A DNA stretch of 64,000 nucleotides, from contig VTFK01000052.1 in NCBI GenBank assembly GCA_009617715.1, forward strand, positions 62,001 through 126,000, in the 5' to 3' direction. The position numbers were made by a program, and so were the translations under genes. Below, one piece after another: positions 12,828-26,190 of this stretch. How positions within the stretch are numbered: position 1 is the stretch's first letter; each line of letters begins with the position of its first letter. Origin of the DNA: Plectrocnemia conspersa. Lineage: Eukaryota > Arthropoda > Insecta > Trichoptera > Polycentropodidae. The notes beneath the pieces are model-generated. The model was not told where the DNA came from, made no database searches, and was given only the letters and a program-made list of their open reading frames with translations.

Positions 12828-14134
12828 AATTGCTAAGCTCACACATTTTAAATATCTTTTTTAATTTTTAACGTTTTCAAATCACTGACTTCACTAATTC
12901 GGTGTCCATTGTTCATTTGAGGCAAGTGCCTCGCTCTGCCCTTTTACACTTAAACAATTCAATCAAAATTTTTATCGAACTCTTAACTGAATTTTAATGG
13001 TCCTTGCCATTACGTATTTATTAATTTGCCTCATTAGAGAGATTTTTTTTGACATATATTTTGAGAGCTGTTCATGTATTTATGGCCTTTCTTTTAACCA
13101 TTAAACTATCCGAGTGTTTGATTCAATTGTAGAACGCGAGGTAAAAATAAACATTATAAAAATGTGCGTGAGTACGTTGGCCGATTTATTCGAATCTCTA
13201 ACAAAAAACGTGGTCAGGACTCGAACACCAATGGTCCGCGGAAAAACGATCTAGATTTACTTTTTTTTTAATTTTATATAATTTTTTTTTTTAACATATT
13301 ATTTCAATATAATATACATGAGCAGTTATATGTTTACAATATGTTAGTATTTAAAAAAAATAGGAATATAAATTTAATTGTTTGTGGTTATAATTAAAGG
13401 GAAAAATTAAAAAACTTACAATTTAAGTAAAAAAAAATAATTTTAGTACAATTCATTAAATAACTGAAACTATTTATATGTTATCTTTTGCCTCGTACGC
13501 AATGTGTTTTTTTGGCATTCTGTACTTGTATTTAAATTTTGGGTTTGATTAAAGGTTGTTTATATCATAGTCACCGATTAGTGAGTTATTGTGATTTTGC
13601 GAAATTTATAATATTCTCTGGTATAAAAATATCAGTTTTCTATCATTTTTGGTATTTAAAGTTTATTATGCAATTTTTAAAAATCATTATTAAAAGGTGT
13701 ATTATTTATTATTTTTTTCTTGTAATATATAAAAAAAGTATTACTAGTAGGGTATCCAATCCCGGACGAATTTAGATACATATAAATTTAGAGATTATAA
13801 AATATAATCATGAAACTTTCGGAATTTACTTTTTTAGCAACAAACATCAGAAATTGATAAAATAGGGATAGGCTTTATTATTAAAATGGCATCACTGCAT
13901 TGCTCATTCATAATTATATATCACTCATGAAATTTACATAGCTGTTTCTTATGTTCCTTAAACCAAACCTTCGGAATCATGCTCGAAAATATATGATCAA
14001 TATGAATAGATATAAAAAAGGAATAGGATTTTTAATAACTGACTGTGAATCTAAAAAACACTGTTTCGGATATGTAAATAGAATGAAAAAATCTGATATT
14101 ATTTAAGAATGATACTATTTTACAAAAAAATCTT
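12828..14134. other. No gene recognised
   Basis: AT-rich. A weak tRNA-B-box-like stretch lies near 13210-13235 on the minus strand, too degenerate to call. The open frame at 13539-13775 has no motif. Confidence 0.4.
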
Positions 14135-14372
14135 CCACTTACATCAACGGTAAAATCTAATGGAATAGTCTTTATAATATGCTCAATTTTAATAAAACAA
14201 GTATACAAAAATGCAAATGGAATTAAACAACTTATCGGTAATGTTCAATGAAAATTGCAAAAATTATAGAAGTTTTGAAACCTCAAAAATTATCTGTTGA
14301 AGCACTTTGCCAATGTGATTCCAAATTGTGTTTAGTAGATGCAATTCTTAATTTTCAAGTAATTGACCCAGC
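14135..14372 (+). pseudogene. hAT transposase fragment (third lineage)
   Basis: WNSLYNMLNFNKTS (from 14161, preceded by a stop where families have TR) matches the conserved hAT block TRWNS.Y.ML. About 100 bp downstream, KIIEVLKPQKLSVEALC with DAILNF (14260-14355) matches the helix after the insertion domain. Between the blocks the frame shifts. No TIRs or dimerisation domain were found. The sequence differs from families A and B in this window, so it represents another hAT lineage. Confidence 0.5.
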
Positions 14373-16097
14373 TTAAATCTGCACTAGGTTCAGATATGTT
14401 AAATGCTCTCAACGGATACAATTACATTTTTATTAAATCCCAAATCGTTTGATGAGATTAATATTGATATAACTTTCCCTTTAACAACTTGTAAAACTCT
14501 AAGGCATATTCGTCTCATCCACAATCGTCATCAGTTTAACAAATGATGATGAAATTACATGAAGCGTTAAAAAAAACTTGATGTTATTTATTTAAATTGT
14601 AGCTCTTTTAATTTTTTAAAATACATTTATAATGCAAGATTATTTTTAAATCATCACAATAAATAATATACCATATAAATAAATCATAGACTATGATATT
14701 ACGTATAATATATAATTAAAAATAAATGTCTCATATAAAATTAATTATATTAGTCATTTTTTCCAATTTTTTTAATGTATGAATTTAATGGGATCGTAAA
14801 CTTGTAATCCCGATCCCGAAATTTTGCATCAGAATAGAATTCTCTTATTACTAGTGCTATAAAATTTATTTTTTTATAATTAGCGCGTTATTTTTATAAA
14901 TATCGGTCTAAGAGCTGCAATATCGGTAAAACCTTCAGAGGGATGTTCCAAAATATGCTTATTAAATTTAAACTTATGTATTTAATGCTTGTTTTCCCAT
15001 TTCACGATACTGCCATCTACATTTAAGAAAGATGGTGTCAGAGTTTTTTTCGTTTTGTAAAAATAATTACTGCTGTTTTAATTTGGTTGATTTTAATTCT
15101 CTACCTCTAAAAATATTTATTGAAGACTACAAAAAAAATTGTAATTTATTTGAGATTGGTTCAAGATCAAAAACACTAGTTAAAATAGTTGTATTGTGAG
15201 TGTACAATAAACGCGTATTTTTAATTTTTAAGTTATGTTCTTTCCTGAGGAATTCCAGTTTTAATTTTTCGCGGGATCGAGTGTTCATTATTCTATCTAT
15301 AGTTACTTGAATCACTATTTAGATTAGAGGTAAAAAAATATGCTAGGCTTATTTATTTGAGTCCTACACAGTTTTTTCATCGTATGTAAGAATTGCCAAA
15401 AATTTCTTAACTAAAAATATGCACATAAAAATAATTAACAACTTTTTTAAATGAAAAGCAATCGTAATGTTTTTTATACACTATGATAAAAGCAACAGTT
15501 GTTAAATGTATGTACATGGCAAAACCATAAATTATTTATTAGGTATATTAAAAAATAGTATATGGTTCTCAATAATAAAAAAACAAGTACAACAATAGTG
15601 ATATCTTTTCTTTATATATTTATTATTTTTTAGATAATAATATTAAGCTGCATATGCAAAAAATTTTTGTAACTAAAAATATATTATTTATGGCGTAAAA
15701 AAATTAAGTTCATTTTACCTATTCCTTACATTTATGTTGGCCTACGCATACTCTTCATACACATTTTTAATATTTGACCAAAATTAGGTTAGATCTTTAT
15801 ATAGGTCATTAGATTTAGAAACTGCATATAATACATCTCCCCAAATTACAACAAGTTAATTTTTCCAACCCTCTTAATTCTGTAACACGCTCATTTTTTT
15901 TTAAATTCTACTGGATTTAAATTGAAGACGTATCAAACATTTATTTTATAAATGACTAGATCATACAAGAAAAAATGTTAAAGGTTACTTTTTCCAATAT
16001 TTTAAAGTTTTTCCTTCATCTAGGTAAATATATCGCATTTTGTCAGATACATCTAAACCTTCCATGTATTTATTATAATAAAAATTATAATAAAAAT
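14373..16097. other. No gene recognised
   Basis: AT-rich. The minus-strand open frame at 15127-15315 (62 codons) has no recognised motif. Nothing else supported. Confidence 0.5.
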
Positions 16098-16292
16098 GTC
16101 GTATGCAAAAAGTGTTAAGAAACTTAATTTGCATTTAAAAACAAATTTTAATTTTTTTTTTTTTAATAAAAACCGAGTCTTACGGTATATTGACCGGGAC
16201 CCCGAACGAGCTTTTATACGACTTGGCATATAGTTAACGCTCGTATTTGGTTCCTATTAAAGATATAGACTTGAATTTTTAAAACGAAATAG
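16098..16292 (+). repeat. Direct repeat, unit 1
   Basis: About 195 bp closely similar to 16921-17116, both containing GAGTCTTACGGTATATTGAC and CCCCGAACGAGCTTTTATAC, followed by GTTAACGCTC and GGTTCCTATTAAAGATATAG. Same orientation. No coding potential. Confidence 0.85.
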
Positions 16293-16920
16293 AGCTTTTA
16301 AACATACTTACGATGCCGTTTAAAAAAATTAAAAAATAAAAAAAATGTTTTTTTTTTCCAAAACACGTTTATTGTTATGAATCGATCGACCCACCATACA
16401 TACGCTCATAAGACTTGCAATATAATTAAGGTCAGTGTGAGCTTATTTATACATATTTAAATTGAAATTTTTGTGACAGTATAGAATTCTTAAGCATCCT
16501 GTGTATGTTAGCAAAATCCATTTTGTCAATTTTTTGCAAAATTGCGACAATTATAAAAATTCAAACACTCGTAACTCAGTAGGTTTAAATTTTAACAAAA
16601 GATCGCTAAACATGAAATGTTGAGAAGCCTAAAGCTCATCTAAGTAAAATATAAAAAATATATATTTTTGCTTGAAAACAAGCGATGTATCAGTTCGATA
16701 GTACCCCCATACAAGCCATTTTGAGACTTTCGGAAGAGTTAACGCTCTTAACTGCTTAGTTTTTAAGATTAAAAATTAAATTTTTAATATCGCATAGAAC
16801 TAACGTGCAGCCCCTATACGTTTTGTTTAAAAAAAATATATAAATTTTTTTTTCAAAATGGCGGCTAATGTAAAAATTCAAAGTGTCATAACTTTGCTAA
16901 ATGAAATCCTACTGAAAAAT
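16293..16920 (+). repeat. Degenerate intermediate tandem unit
   Basis: The sequence between the two close direct repeats carries degraded matches to them. GTTAACGCTC recurs at about 16738, and CACTCGTAACTCAGTAGG at about 16568 corresponds to GTGTCATAACTTTGCT at about 16884. This suggests the block is two to three diverged tandem units of roughly 320-500 bp. Confidence 0.5.
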
Positions 16921-17116
16921 GTCGTATGAATAAAAAGTGTTTAGAAATTTAATTTGCATTTAAAAAAATTTTTTAACTATTTTTTTTTAATAAAAACCGA
17001 GTCTTACGGTATATTGACCGGGCCCCCGAACGAGCTTTTATACGACTCGGCATATAGTTAACGCTCGTATTTGGTTCCTATTAAAGATATAGACCCGAAT
17101 TTTTGATACGAAATAG
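16921..17116 (+). repeat. Direct repeat, unit 2
   Basis: Second copy of the 16098-16292 unit, with only scattered substitutions and small indels. GTTAACGCTC is at about 17057. Confidence 0.85.
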
Positions 17117-17210
17117 ATCGATTAGTGTTTTATACCGGGCGATAAAAAAATAAAGAGGCGATTAAAAAAAATAATATGTATCGAAATTATGAGGTTAAAA
17201 ACTCTTGGTT

Positions 17211-17256
17211 TAGTGCTGATTATAATATTCCATATTCCATATTATAATCAGCACTA
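17211..17256. repeat. Perfect hairpin, 18-bp arms
   Basis: Arms TAGTGCTGATTATAATAT (17211-17228) and its exact complement (17239-17256) are separated by a 10-base spacer. It lies just after the tandem repeat block. Confidence 0.9.
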
Positions 17257-18299
17257 CTCGCAAATGATTTTCAAATGTTTCAGTCATTGAACCCAATTTT
17301 TATTTTGAGAAAATAAAAATAAAAAAACTGCATTTTAATTATTTATTTAAATTGAAGTAAAAAGTTTAATATATTTCTAACCTAAAAAACACGCGGCACG
17401 CAGAAACTGTCAAGAGATACTGACGTACCATGTTGAAACATGTAACACCTCAACGCTAGCGCAATCGCACTTCTGGCAATTTTGACAAATGACTAAGAAC
17501 CTAAATTTACCTAAACTTAGCAACTTCAAAAAGTGCTTTATTGTGTAGACGTTGCACTGAAAATGTACTAGAATAAAAATATAGTCAAAATCTGTACATC
17601 CTCTTCTAGAAACACGAATTTTAAAGATAATCATTTATTCAACGGTGATTTTTTATTCTGATTTGCATTAAAATAAACTATTTACACAAAGCTACTGAAA
17701 AAATGCACTAAATCATATCGAATAACATTCTTACTTTCCGTTGTAATAATATTTTAACCGAGAAGATTGAAACCAATTATTTAAGAAAAGCATCGAATCA
17801 CTATTTCCTATTTTTAATATAAATGTGCACAGGATTACTATATTTTGTACTACTTCTTATGGTTTTAGCGAAAGTTTTTATTAAATTGGCAATACAGTTA
17901 TTAAATATCACTGGATATATATTACATTTACAAAAAAAAAAATTAGACCCATATGCAAAAAAGTGTAAATTAAATACCAACACCAATTTCTCAACTTTTT
18001 TGTGAAATAAAAAATTAAAAAAAAGCCAGTGAGTTGGTAGTAATGCAGACTTAATGAAGACGAAATCTATTTTAATAAATATATTTTTACAAAAAAAAAT
18101 AATACTTTGAAGTTCTGGATGTTCTAAAAAGCAAATTAAATAGATGTAGTTTAAAATATGCTATCTAAAATAAAAACATTTAAAAATCCACACATGGCCC
18201 TTTTTAAAATTTATTTTATCAACTATTGATACTTATATATTTCTTATTTTTATGTAATGCAACGATCTTTGCTATATGGTATGACATAAATGTATTCAG
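17257..18299. other. No gene recognised
   Basis: AT-rich. The open frames at 17410-17634 (minus) and around 17801-18005 (both strands) have no recognised motif. Confidence 0.45.
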
Positions 18300-18600
18300 A
18301 GGTCCGTGGACCCCGGGTTAAGGACCCAGCCGAGACGGAAGGGTCGCGTGCGGGCGGCGAGTAAAAGCGGGCCATTGCGCCACCCCGAAAATTATTTTAT
18401 GCCCAGAAGCCGGTCACGCCGGGCCCGTGCTCTATTCGCAGATTTTATCGAAGGCCGAGAAGGCATTAAACACGCCTCGTGTGTGGGAGCCCCCGAACTG
18501 GGGGCGCCCGCGTGCGCTGTACCCGATTCGGCGCGCGAAAATCTGATTGAACAATCGTAAACGTGTCGAGGCAGGCAAGGGCTCGAGTGTAATATAAAAC
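18300..18600. other. GC-rich island of unknown nature
   Basis: About 300 bp with far higher GC than the rest of the window, with many CpG dinucleotides (for example ggtcgcgtgcgggcggcg and gggggcgcccgcgtgcgc). Open frames exist on both strands (18306-18560 plus, 18392-18655 minus), as expected when stop codons are rare, so they are weak evidence of coding. It directly precedes an RT fragment, so it may be part of a GC-rich LINE. Alternatives are a CpG-island promoter or transferred DNA. Confidence 0.5.
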
Positions 18601-18635
18601 GTTTCGTAAACGCTGAGTGAGATTTTTCGAGTTTT

Positions 18636-18716
18636 GTTAGATATGCTGATGACATGGAAATCCTTGCGGAAAACCTCAGAGAATTGAATGCGCTCCCTCA
18701 AAATAACCTATCAAGA
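18636..18716 (+). pseudogene. Non-LTR RT fragment (YADD box)
   Basis: VRYADDMEILAENLREL followed by NALPQNNL. YADD is at 18642-18653. This matches the catalytic C-motif and following helix of endonuclease-RT type LINEs (usual form VLRYADDMVLLAE...L..L). The frame is then closed by TAA. Only this part of the protein is recognisable; the upstream palm is not visible in the GC-rich sequence. Confidence 0.55.
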
Positions 18717-19659
18717 ACATAAATAAATCGGATATTCATTTCGACTGACTCAAGGAAATCGAAAATGTTTTATGATGATTACACGTGTGGTGTTGCAACG
18801 ATATGTTAGCAATAAAATAAAATTTAATTAGAAATTATATTTACAGATAAATAAACTTGCTTAGCGGGCGAACACAAATGGATTTTGCGATCGATCGGTC
18901 GATTGCGATCGCCGCACTGGCCATCATGGCCTTGTATAGGATTGCAACTATCCATTTTCAGGTGTGGCAGATTTGATATTGCTGAAAGCAATTACTTTGA
19001 AGTTATACGGTGCGTTTGCAGATAGCCGCAAAAACTTTAATTAAATTTATTTTTATTTCTCACAATATTTTTACATAAAACTAGATGGAAAAAGCAAATA
19101 TGCTTTATTAATAAAATATGATACGCATATATTTTAGATATTTTATAAAGATTTATTGCGAGGAAACTATAAGGCAATTAGAATGTGAACTTTATTGAAT
19201 TAATAACTGGTACAAAGGAAGGTATTTCTACATCATTATTGAGCACGAAATCGAAGCGAAAATAATTTATTCAACTGAAGTTTAAAAAGCAGAATACTAA
19301 TAAAATATAACTAAAATTCTTTACTTTTAAATTGATTTTTAAAACATTTATTAAGACAATAAATGTTGTTGACTTTAAATTATTTATTTCAAGAAACGAT
19401 GACACATTTCATTTTCTACAAAAAAAAAAAATATGGATTGCAAAATAAGACTCTAATCTAAATATTATCGCCCATTGCTTAACTATTTGTTATTCGAATA
19501 TTTAAGTTAGTAAAGTATTTATTTAATATTTAAAACAAATAAAATATAAAAAATAAAGAACAACAGTCTTTGAGTATTTTGGCACAGCTAGATATTCGAA
19601 GCCTTTTGAATATTGTAGCTACTAGTGTGTAATGATTAATTATTAGTAGCGGATAGGAA
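18717..19659. other. No gene recognised
   Basis: A patch rich in GATC palindromes (GCGATCGATCGG and GATTGCGATCGC) lies at 18888-18911. Otherwise AT-rich and unremarkable. Confidence 0.4.
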
Positions 19660-19814
19660 CATCCGGAGCACCTAACCATTTTGTTTCCAAGCCTTCCCAG
19701 TTTATGCAAGGTTGAATCGTAGCGGTTTAGAGTTTTGGCCAGCCGATGAATAGTGCGGATAGGGTTAGCTTTTATTTCTGCATTTAAGATATCATCATCT
19801 ATCTTTGCTGGTCC
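19660..19814 (-). pseudogene. Mariner transposase N-terminal fragment
   Basis: The minus strand reads SKIDDDILNAEIKANPIRT then IHRLAKTLNRYDSTLHKLGRLGNK, closely following the second helix-turn-helix of mariner transposases (D...L...IE.NP..T..ELA..LN.S.STV...L..LGK). The downstream catalytic domain (lower coordinates) is not recognisable. Truncated and inactive. Confidence 0.6.
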
Positions 19815-21719
19815 AAGACTATACTTTCATATCTTAATGACCCACCAATTCACAAATCTTTTAATAGCCGTAATTGTCAAAATATTTTCCAAAAAAAATC
19901 ATATATATATTATAAAATTCTAGATGTGCACAAACACTATAACAAAATACGTCCTCAGGTAACAACTGCCATAAAACGACTGATTATTGTAACTTGAATT
20001 AAAAAGAAAAGACATTTTATTTATATTTGGATCATCTGATGCTGTTTTTACTATTAATTAACTATGATTACAGATTAAAATAAATATATGACACTATTCC
20101 CGATTTTATTTTAATTATTTATCTGTGAGATTAGGCAACTAGAAAAACCTAATATGTGATGATCAAAACGAAATTAAAATTGTATAATACTCACTAATTT
20201 ATATCTCCTAGACACGATAAGAATTAAGTAGTTATTTTATCGCTAATATAAATAACAATAATGTTATTGATTGCACTTATGTTTCAAAATACTTCTTTAA
20301 TAAGTTGAAAATATGTTTTTGGTATTGTTACATATAAATAAATAAGTATTTCATACACATATAAATATATGATAAATAAAGCTCCAGAGATTGTAATATT
20401 ATATTACTCTACAACCTAAACCTATCATTTATTCAAAGTAAATAGTATTCATTCACAATATGGATGCATTTTCATCCTATTATTATGTAAAATCCCACTT
20501 GCTCTCTGTGGCGTCTTCAAGTTTTGACAATAAATTTCTTATTCATGAAATGTTGAAATCTGTTCACATTGTAACAATAACTATAATTACGATCTAAATG
20601 AGTTACTTTAATTTGGCTTTCAAAAATAATTTTAAGTCTAGTAGACATTGTATACAAAAAATGAAGAGTTTCAATATTCTAACCATGAGTTATATATTCG
20701 AAAGAAAATTGAAGCTGATAATAGTTCACAGATTATCTGGACTAATAGTTATATATTTTTATTTTCATCTAAATACAAATAATATAATACATACTAATAT
20801 ATATCTCAAAATATTTAGGTATTATTTAATATTTTTTTTTATTTAAAACGATTGTTTTAATAATATGTTTAATAAAAAGTGTAGTGTTCATTTCTTGTCA
20901 CATTGAGAAAATGTATCGTTCTAACTGTCAATGCTGTGTGAAAGATCATCTTGTAGATTATTATTTATATATCTACTCTGACAACCATCAGCATATCTTG
21001 TGATTGATGAGTGAGTTCCGCTGGTGTATTACGTCAGAGTGAATAAAATCAATCGATCGAAACAATTCTCGAGAGAAAAAAAATAATAAAAAAGCTCATG
21101 GAACATTTTTATGGTTGTCAGACCGTTTCTTAGTAAAGTTATTACGGTCATTATTCATGTTATCGCCGGAGAAGTTTTTGTTGTCCCTCTGCCAAGTCGG
21201 CTAAAGCAACAGTTGTCATTGAACAACACAGTAAATATGTGTCGTATAAAAGACTTGTGCGAGAATGATAATAGAGAAATTTGAAACAGTAAAAAATATT
21301 ATAAAAAGCAATTAGAAATTGTCAGATCATTTTTTATTACAGAATTCTGTAATGAATATGCCTAGTACAATTATCGCATTATAATTTATTGATAATGTCA
21401 TTGAAGTGAACAGAAGTTAAATTTACATTAATCAGTATTCTGTTAATATAGTTTGTAATATAAATATTGATTAATTTATGTGGATCAGTCATCTTAAGTC
21501 TTTTAAAGTTTCTTAATATTCGTTATTTTTAACTATTAAATATACCATCGTTTCCTGATTACTTAACCCAATTCGTCACGATGGCAAATAGTATTAAACA
21601 TATAACAATTAAAAACATTAAAGAAGAGAGAGGCAAATCACTTTGATAGGTATGCATTGTTCCATATGAACTGAACCAATTCCCGATAAAATATCAATAA
21701 CTCGAAGGAGTCGGACGGT
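19815..21719. other. No gene recognised
   Basis: AT-rich. The open frame at 20598-20846 has no motif. Nothing supported. Confidence 0.5.
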
Positions 21720-22560
21720 TGTTGTTAAAAGAGTTGCCAAGTGCTTCGGTTTTAACCTTTACAGGCAAGAACAGTGGATGCGACCAAAAACTATGACCGC
21801 CCACTTGGAGCAGCTTAAGCACCGAAGGGTTTTTAAGCAATTTCCAAAAGTGTTAAATTACATATACAGTTTTGCAAGTTGGCAACTTAGAAACAAGAAG
21901 AGATAATATCCGTATTCCTCTGAATATACTGTAGAGTATTACGCTGCTATTTTTTTGCGGAATAGGACATCATAAAGAGTGCGCAATAAAAAATAATAAT
22001 TCAAGATAAAACCGAGGCTGAATTTACAGTGCATTTCAAAAGTTACACTAAGATCCTTAGTATAGAAAGGCATCAAAGATCTTGTAAATTAAATTGTGTG
22101 GCATTTTTTGACACAGAAAAGCAATAAAAAAATCACTTTCATAAAGACTGCATCTCTCGACGAAATGAGATCTATTGGTCAAGTAATTTGAGATTAACTT
22201 TATGAGATCTTCACAAAATTTAAATTAGATAATTTTTTTATAAATAAATTGTAATGGACTTTATTAAACGCCCTTTCAAAATCTGCGTATATAGCATCAA
22301 TTTATACACTAGAGTCTAATGATTTAGAAACAAAATAAGAAAAAAAAATTAGGTTAGAGACAGTGGATCAAGATTGGCGAAAATGTTTCTATTCAAGAAG
22401 CAGACACCTGCAATAAATAAAAATATTTTAAATACTTTTGCAGGTGCTAAAAGCAACGCTACTTGTCTGTATTTTTTTATATTAGAACACTTCCACAAGA
22501 TATAAACCGAAGAGGGCTTAAAAAGACCAGAATTGGGTATAAAATCTGAAGTCCTGAAGA
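21720..22560 (-). pseudogene. Jockey-type RT, heavily decayed, near-contiguous
   Basis: Reading the minus strand from 22560 downward across frameshifts: QVALLLAPAKVFK (the usual YRPI.LLP...K.FE block), STVSNL..FSYFVSKSLDSSV, then IDAIYADFERAFNKVHYNL at about 22245-22300 (first palm motif), then a helix resembling KLSNLNF, and at 21970-21720 a C-terminal tail with WKLLKNPSV-like and LFLPVKVKTEALGNS-like segments matching the fragment at 7 kb. The PQG and YADD boxes are not readable. Order and spacing show one element in minus orientation, inactivated by many stops. Confidence 0.65.
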
Positions 22561-25500
22561 AGAAATGGACTTTAATTTGCTAAATAAACAGCAAGGTTAA
22601 AATTCCAGTAGTGTAAGGTTTGAAAAAAATTTATGATAACTAAAGTACATTTTTGCTGTCTTTTTGTCACTGGATTTATTTGCTAGATACATGATATTTA
22701 CATGCTGATATTTCAATCATTTGTGCTCTTTTTCTTTGTAGTGACATCAAGTTATAAGCTGAGACCCTCTTTACATATTTCCTTCAATAATAAATCTCAA
22801 TTCAAGTTTATCAAATGTTGACAAATTGATCTCTCGCTATGGTATACCTTGACTTACAGCAAATTGCACTTATATTTAATTCAGTATCATCATAATTAAT
22901 TATGTATATGTTAGCTTGCTTAAACAGCTCTCTGATTTAGTATTTCATTTAATTAGAATGGCTGTATAACCACGAATATATTAACTGTGGTGCTTTGCCA
23001 AATATGCTGTGTATCTCTTAGTAATTAATTTATAATGTGAAATACTATTAATTAAAACAAAATTGTCACTTTTTACAATTCTATTGATTAGGCTTTCAAA
23101 GTTATAGTTACCATAAAATATTAAATAATATTAAAACGGCACAGTGCAAAGTAAAATATTTTTAGCAAGCATATACCTAATTGTATTTTTTATCTTAAAA
23201 TTTTAATTACATTATTAAATAAAAAAAAATTTATAATGGCGTTGTTTTAAATTTATTTTTAAAGATGCTAAAAAAATAACTGTTTCGTATCAGTAAAATT
23301 TTATCCAGTGGATACCTAAGAAGTGTCGAAAGAAGCAAATTGATTTATTTAAATATATTATTTGTTAAAAAAATCATTGATTACCTAATCAAATCGACGT
23401 TATAGTAACTCAAAGTATAGTATGACATTTATTAGATAAACCCAAAAAAATTGTTTTTTAAATTTAAGTTGTGCTTTCACTGCTGATATTTGATAAATGC
23501 ATCAATTGCCATCGAATACTATCAAATAATTCAATGAAACCTTAATTACATAAAAAAACAACTGTCAGCATTTCATCCTAGATTGGCAACCGAAGATACA
23601 GAAGCAACAGGAATCAACTCCATGACAAGCACTGGCGCCTTCCAGAAGGAGATATTCATAAAGATCAGTTTGTACATTTCCACAAATCAATAACTAACGC
23701 AACCGAAAACATCGAAACTACTACCCATGACTAGAACGCTTCAATTGTTTATTTAATATTTTTTTGTAGATTTTCATAAATATTTGAAAAAAAAAATTTT
23801 ACTTCCAAATTTTAATTTTAATTTTTATTTTTTAAATGTAATTATTGCATTTTAAAATTTGTATATTTTTTATTATATGTATGTAATTTGTATCAGTATT
23901 TAAAAAATATTTTTAATAATTTTTATAATGTTTTTAATTGCATTTTTTTAATCATCCGTGTAACAGTATGCCGTTACGCTGCAGTTTACCGATAAAAACC
24001 GCTATTGCAGCGCAGGTAGAAACAAAAACAACACATAATTTTTATGTTTTGTGACTTGTGTGTAAAATTGGAAGCTTTGGAAGGTTCTAGAGATTTCGTA
24101 GACAAAAAAATTAAAATGCAGACGATGTGAAAAGGGAGCTATTGAATTATTTCGCTTTTTACATTTTAGGCTAATATATTTTAAAAAATTACTGAGAAGT
24201 AAAAGATGGTTTTATCTAAAAAAAATATGTCTTAAATTATTAAAATCTAAGTGATTTTTTATTTCATTAAAAAAAAAGAAAATAAATTTTAGAACTACCT
24301 ATTTCAATGTATAATAAATACTACTCTTGTATGATATTTTACTAATATAATAATACAATAATATAAATATGAAACATGGGATAGTTGTTATAAAAATAAA
24401 ATCGCAAACTCAATATAAAGAATTCCCTACGGTCAACGTTCAACTTTTGCGATACCCTTCTGAATTTCCGAATATAGATTCTTTGGTACTTTTGCTAAAT
24501 TTACCCTAGAGAATTTTTCCATGAGTATGTATTAATATTTTATTTTAACCCAAATTTCCACACAATGGTTGCAATCATGGGGTCGTAAAATTCAAAACCA
24601 AAGCCCATCATTGGGTAGATAAAACTAAAGTCTAGAGGCGTGGTTTAAGATTTATTCAAGAGGCTAATTTTGAAAGTTTTTCGGCCCCTAGATTTTAAGA
24701 GGAAGATGTCAAAGAAAAACCACCCTATCTGCTATATAGAGATATGAATTAATGGAATGCTCATACAAAACCAATTACGCCTCGCAAAGTGATTTAGTAA
24801 CGGGGGTTCGTTGTAAGAACTCGGCCTGAACTTTTCGGGACCGAGAATTTATTCGAATTATTTTCGGTAGAGATTTATCGATCCCCTTCTCCAAACGTTT
24901 GCTTATAATGAGATGCGAAATTGCTACTGACATAATACAACGCCTAAGCGATTTGCAAGGTAAAATTATACGGGGTCTTATTAAAAATCCGACCCTATTT
25001 TCATCAACAATATTACTTTATTTTAAACAACATAATGTTTATTTTGTAACTTAAAGCTCTTTACAATATTATGTAAGACACATTAAATCTATAAAATGAC
25101 TAAATTTTCCTCATATGCTGTACTTAAAATAACGTAGATGAGAAGACTACTTTGTAAATGTTAACAACTCAACTTTTTATATCTACATAATGTATAAATG
25201 GTTTAAATGCGAATAAATTTCAATTTTTATAGGCACAATAGATTAATTTAGTAAATTTTACCTAAAATATCCAGGATTGAATCGCATATTCACATCATCG
25301 TCAGAGATCATCATAGATTAGGTCTTATTTTAACAATTAATATGCTGATAAATAATAAGTTATTATTTTTAGGTATAAAATATTATTATAAATATGAAAT
25401 AAATGGCATGTGAGACCTTTTCAATCGTTTCCAATGATTCAATCTAAAATTGCATTCGCTTTCCCTGTACGAAACGAGTTTCGAATCGAAAAGAGACATT

Positions 25501-25856
25501 CGAATAAATTGCATTTACGAGGCGCAGAGTTATTGAGTTTTACACTTTTTAAGAAGAATTCAATTGCTACTACTGAAATGTTTTGTAATAAATCAATTAA
25601 TAGTTATGTATCAAAGCTACCTATGTAAACGTTTCACGAATATTTTATCAGATCACATTACGTATATGCTTAGTTTAAATATTATATATTACAAAAATCA
25701 ATCGATTGTTAATTAAAATAAAAGTAAAAGTAGATAATATAGTAACTTGATTATTTTAAATGCTTTAACGTTTGGTTTGCATTATTTTTTTATGTTTCAC
25801 TTGTGAGAATTTAATTCCGCATTTCAGCTCATAATTAAATGAGCTAATATCTACAT
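22561..25856. other. No gene recognised (3.3 kb)
   Basis: Mostly AT-rich. Slightly GC-richer patches at 23580-23720 and 24640-24910 carry no frame or motif I recognise. The open frame at 25410-25628 (72 codons, opening on GTG) has no recognised motif. Confidence 0.45.
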
Positions 25857-26190
25857 CAACGGTTCTCAACAATAGTCTACGTAGCCACAAAAAAAAAATT
25901 CAAGGGAGGCACAAGCCAAAAACAACTTTAGAAAACACAGTTGAAATAAAATAATATGTTTAAATAACATAAAGCTAAATTTTTTTGCCATCAGACTCAA
26001 TATGCATTTTGTAAATAAAGACAGGTTGAATCATATTCTTATGCAGTCAATGTATTAGGTATGTCTCGATCTTTGGACAAAGAATTTTCTGTAAAAGTGC
26101 GTTTTATTATATTCAAAACCAGTGCTAATATCTTAATTTGATAACGCATTTTTATGTAACATTTTTAATAAAATATTTTTAAGGATAACC

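Noticed and set aside
13155..13260. tRNA-like B-box near 13220 on the minus strand
   Set aside because: The T-stem does not pair and no anticodon arm can be drawn, so it is not distinguishable from chance.
17801..18005. Overlapping open frames on both strands
   Set aside because: Both have hydrophobic, low-complexity products; nothing supports either strand.
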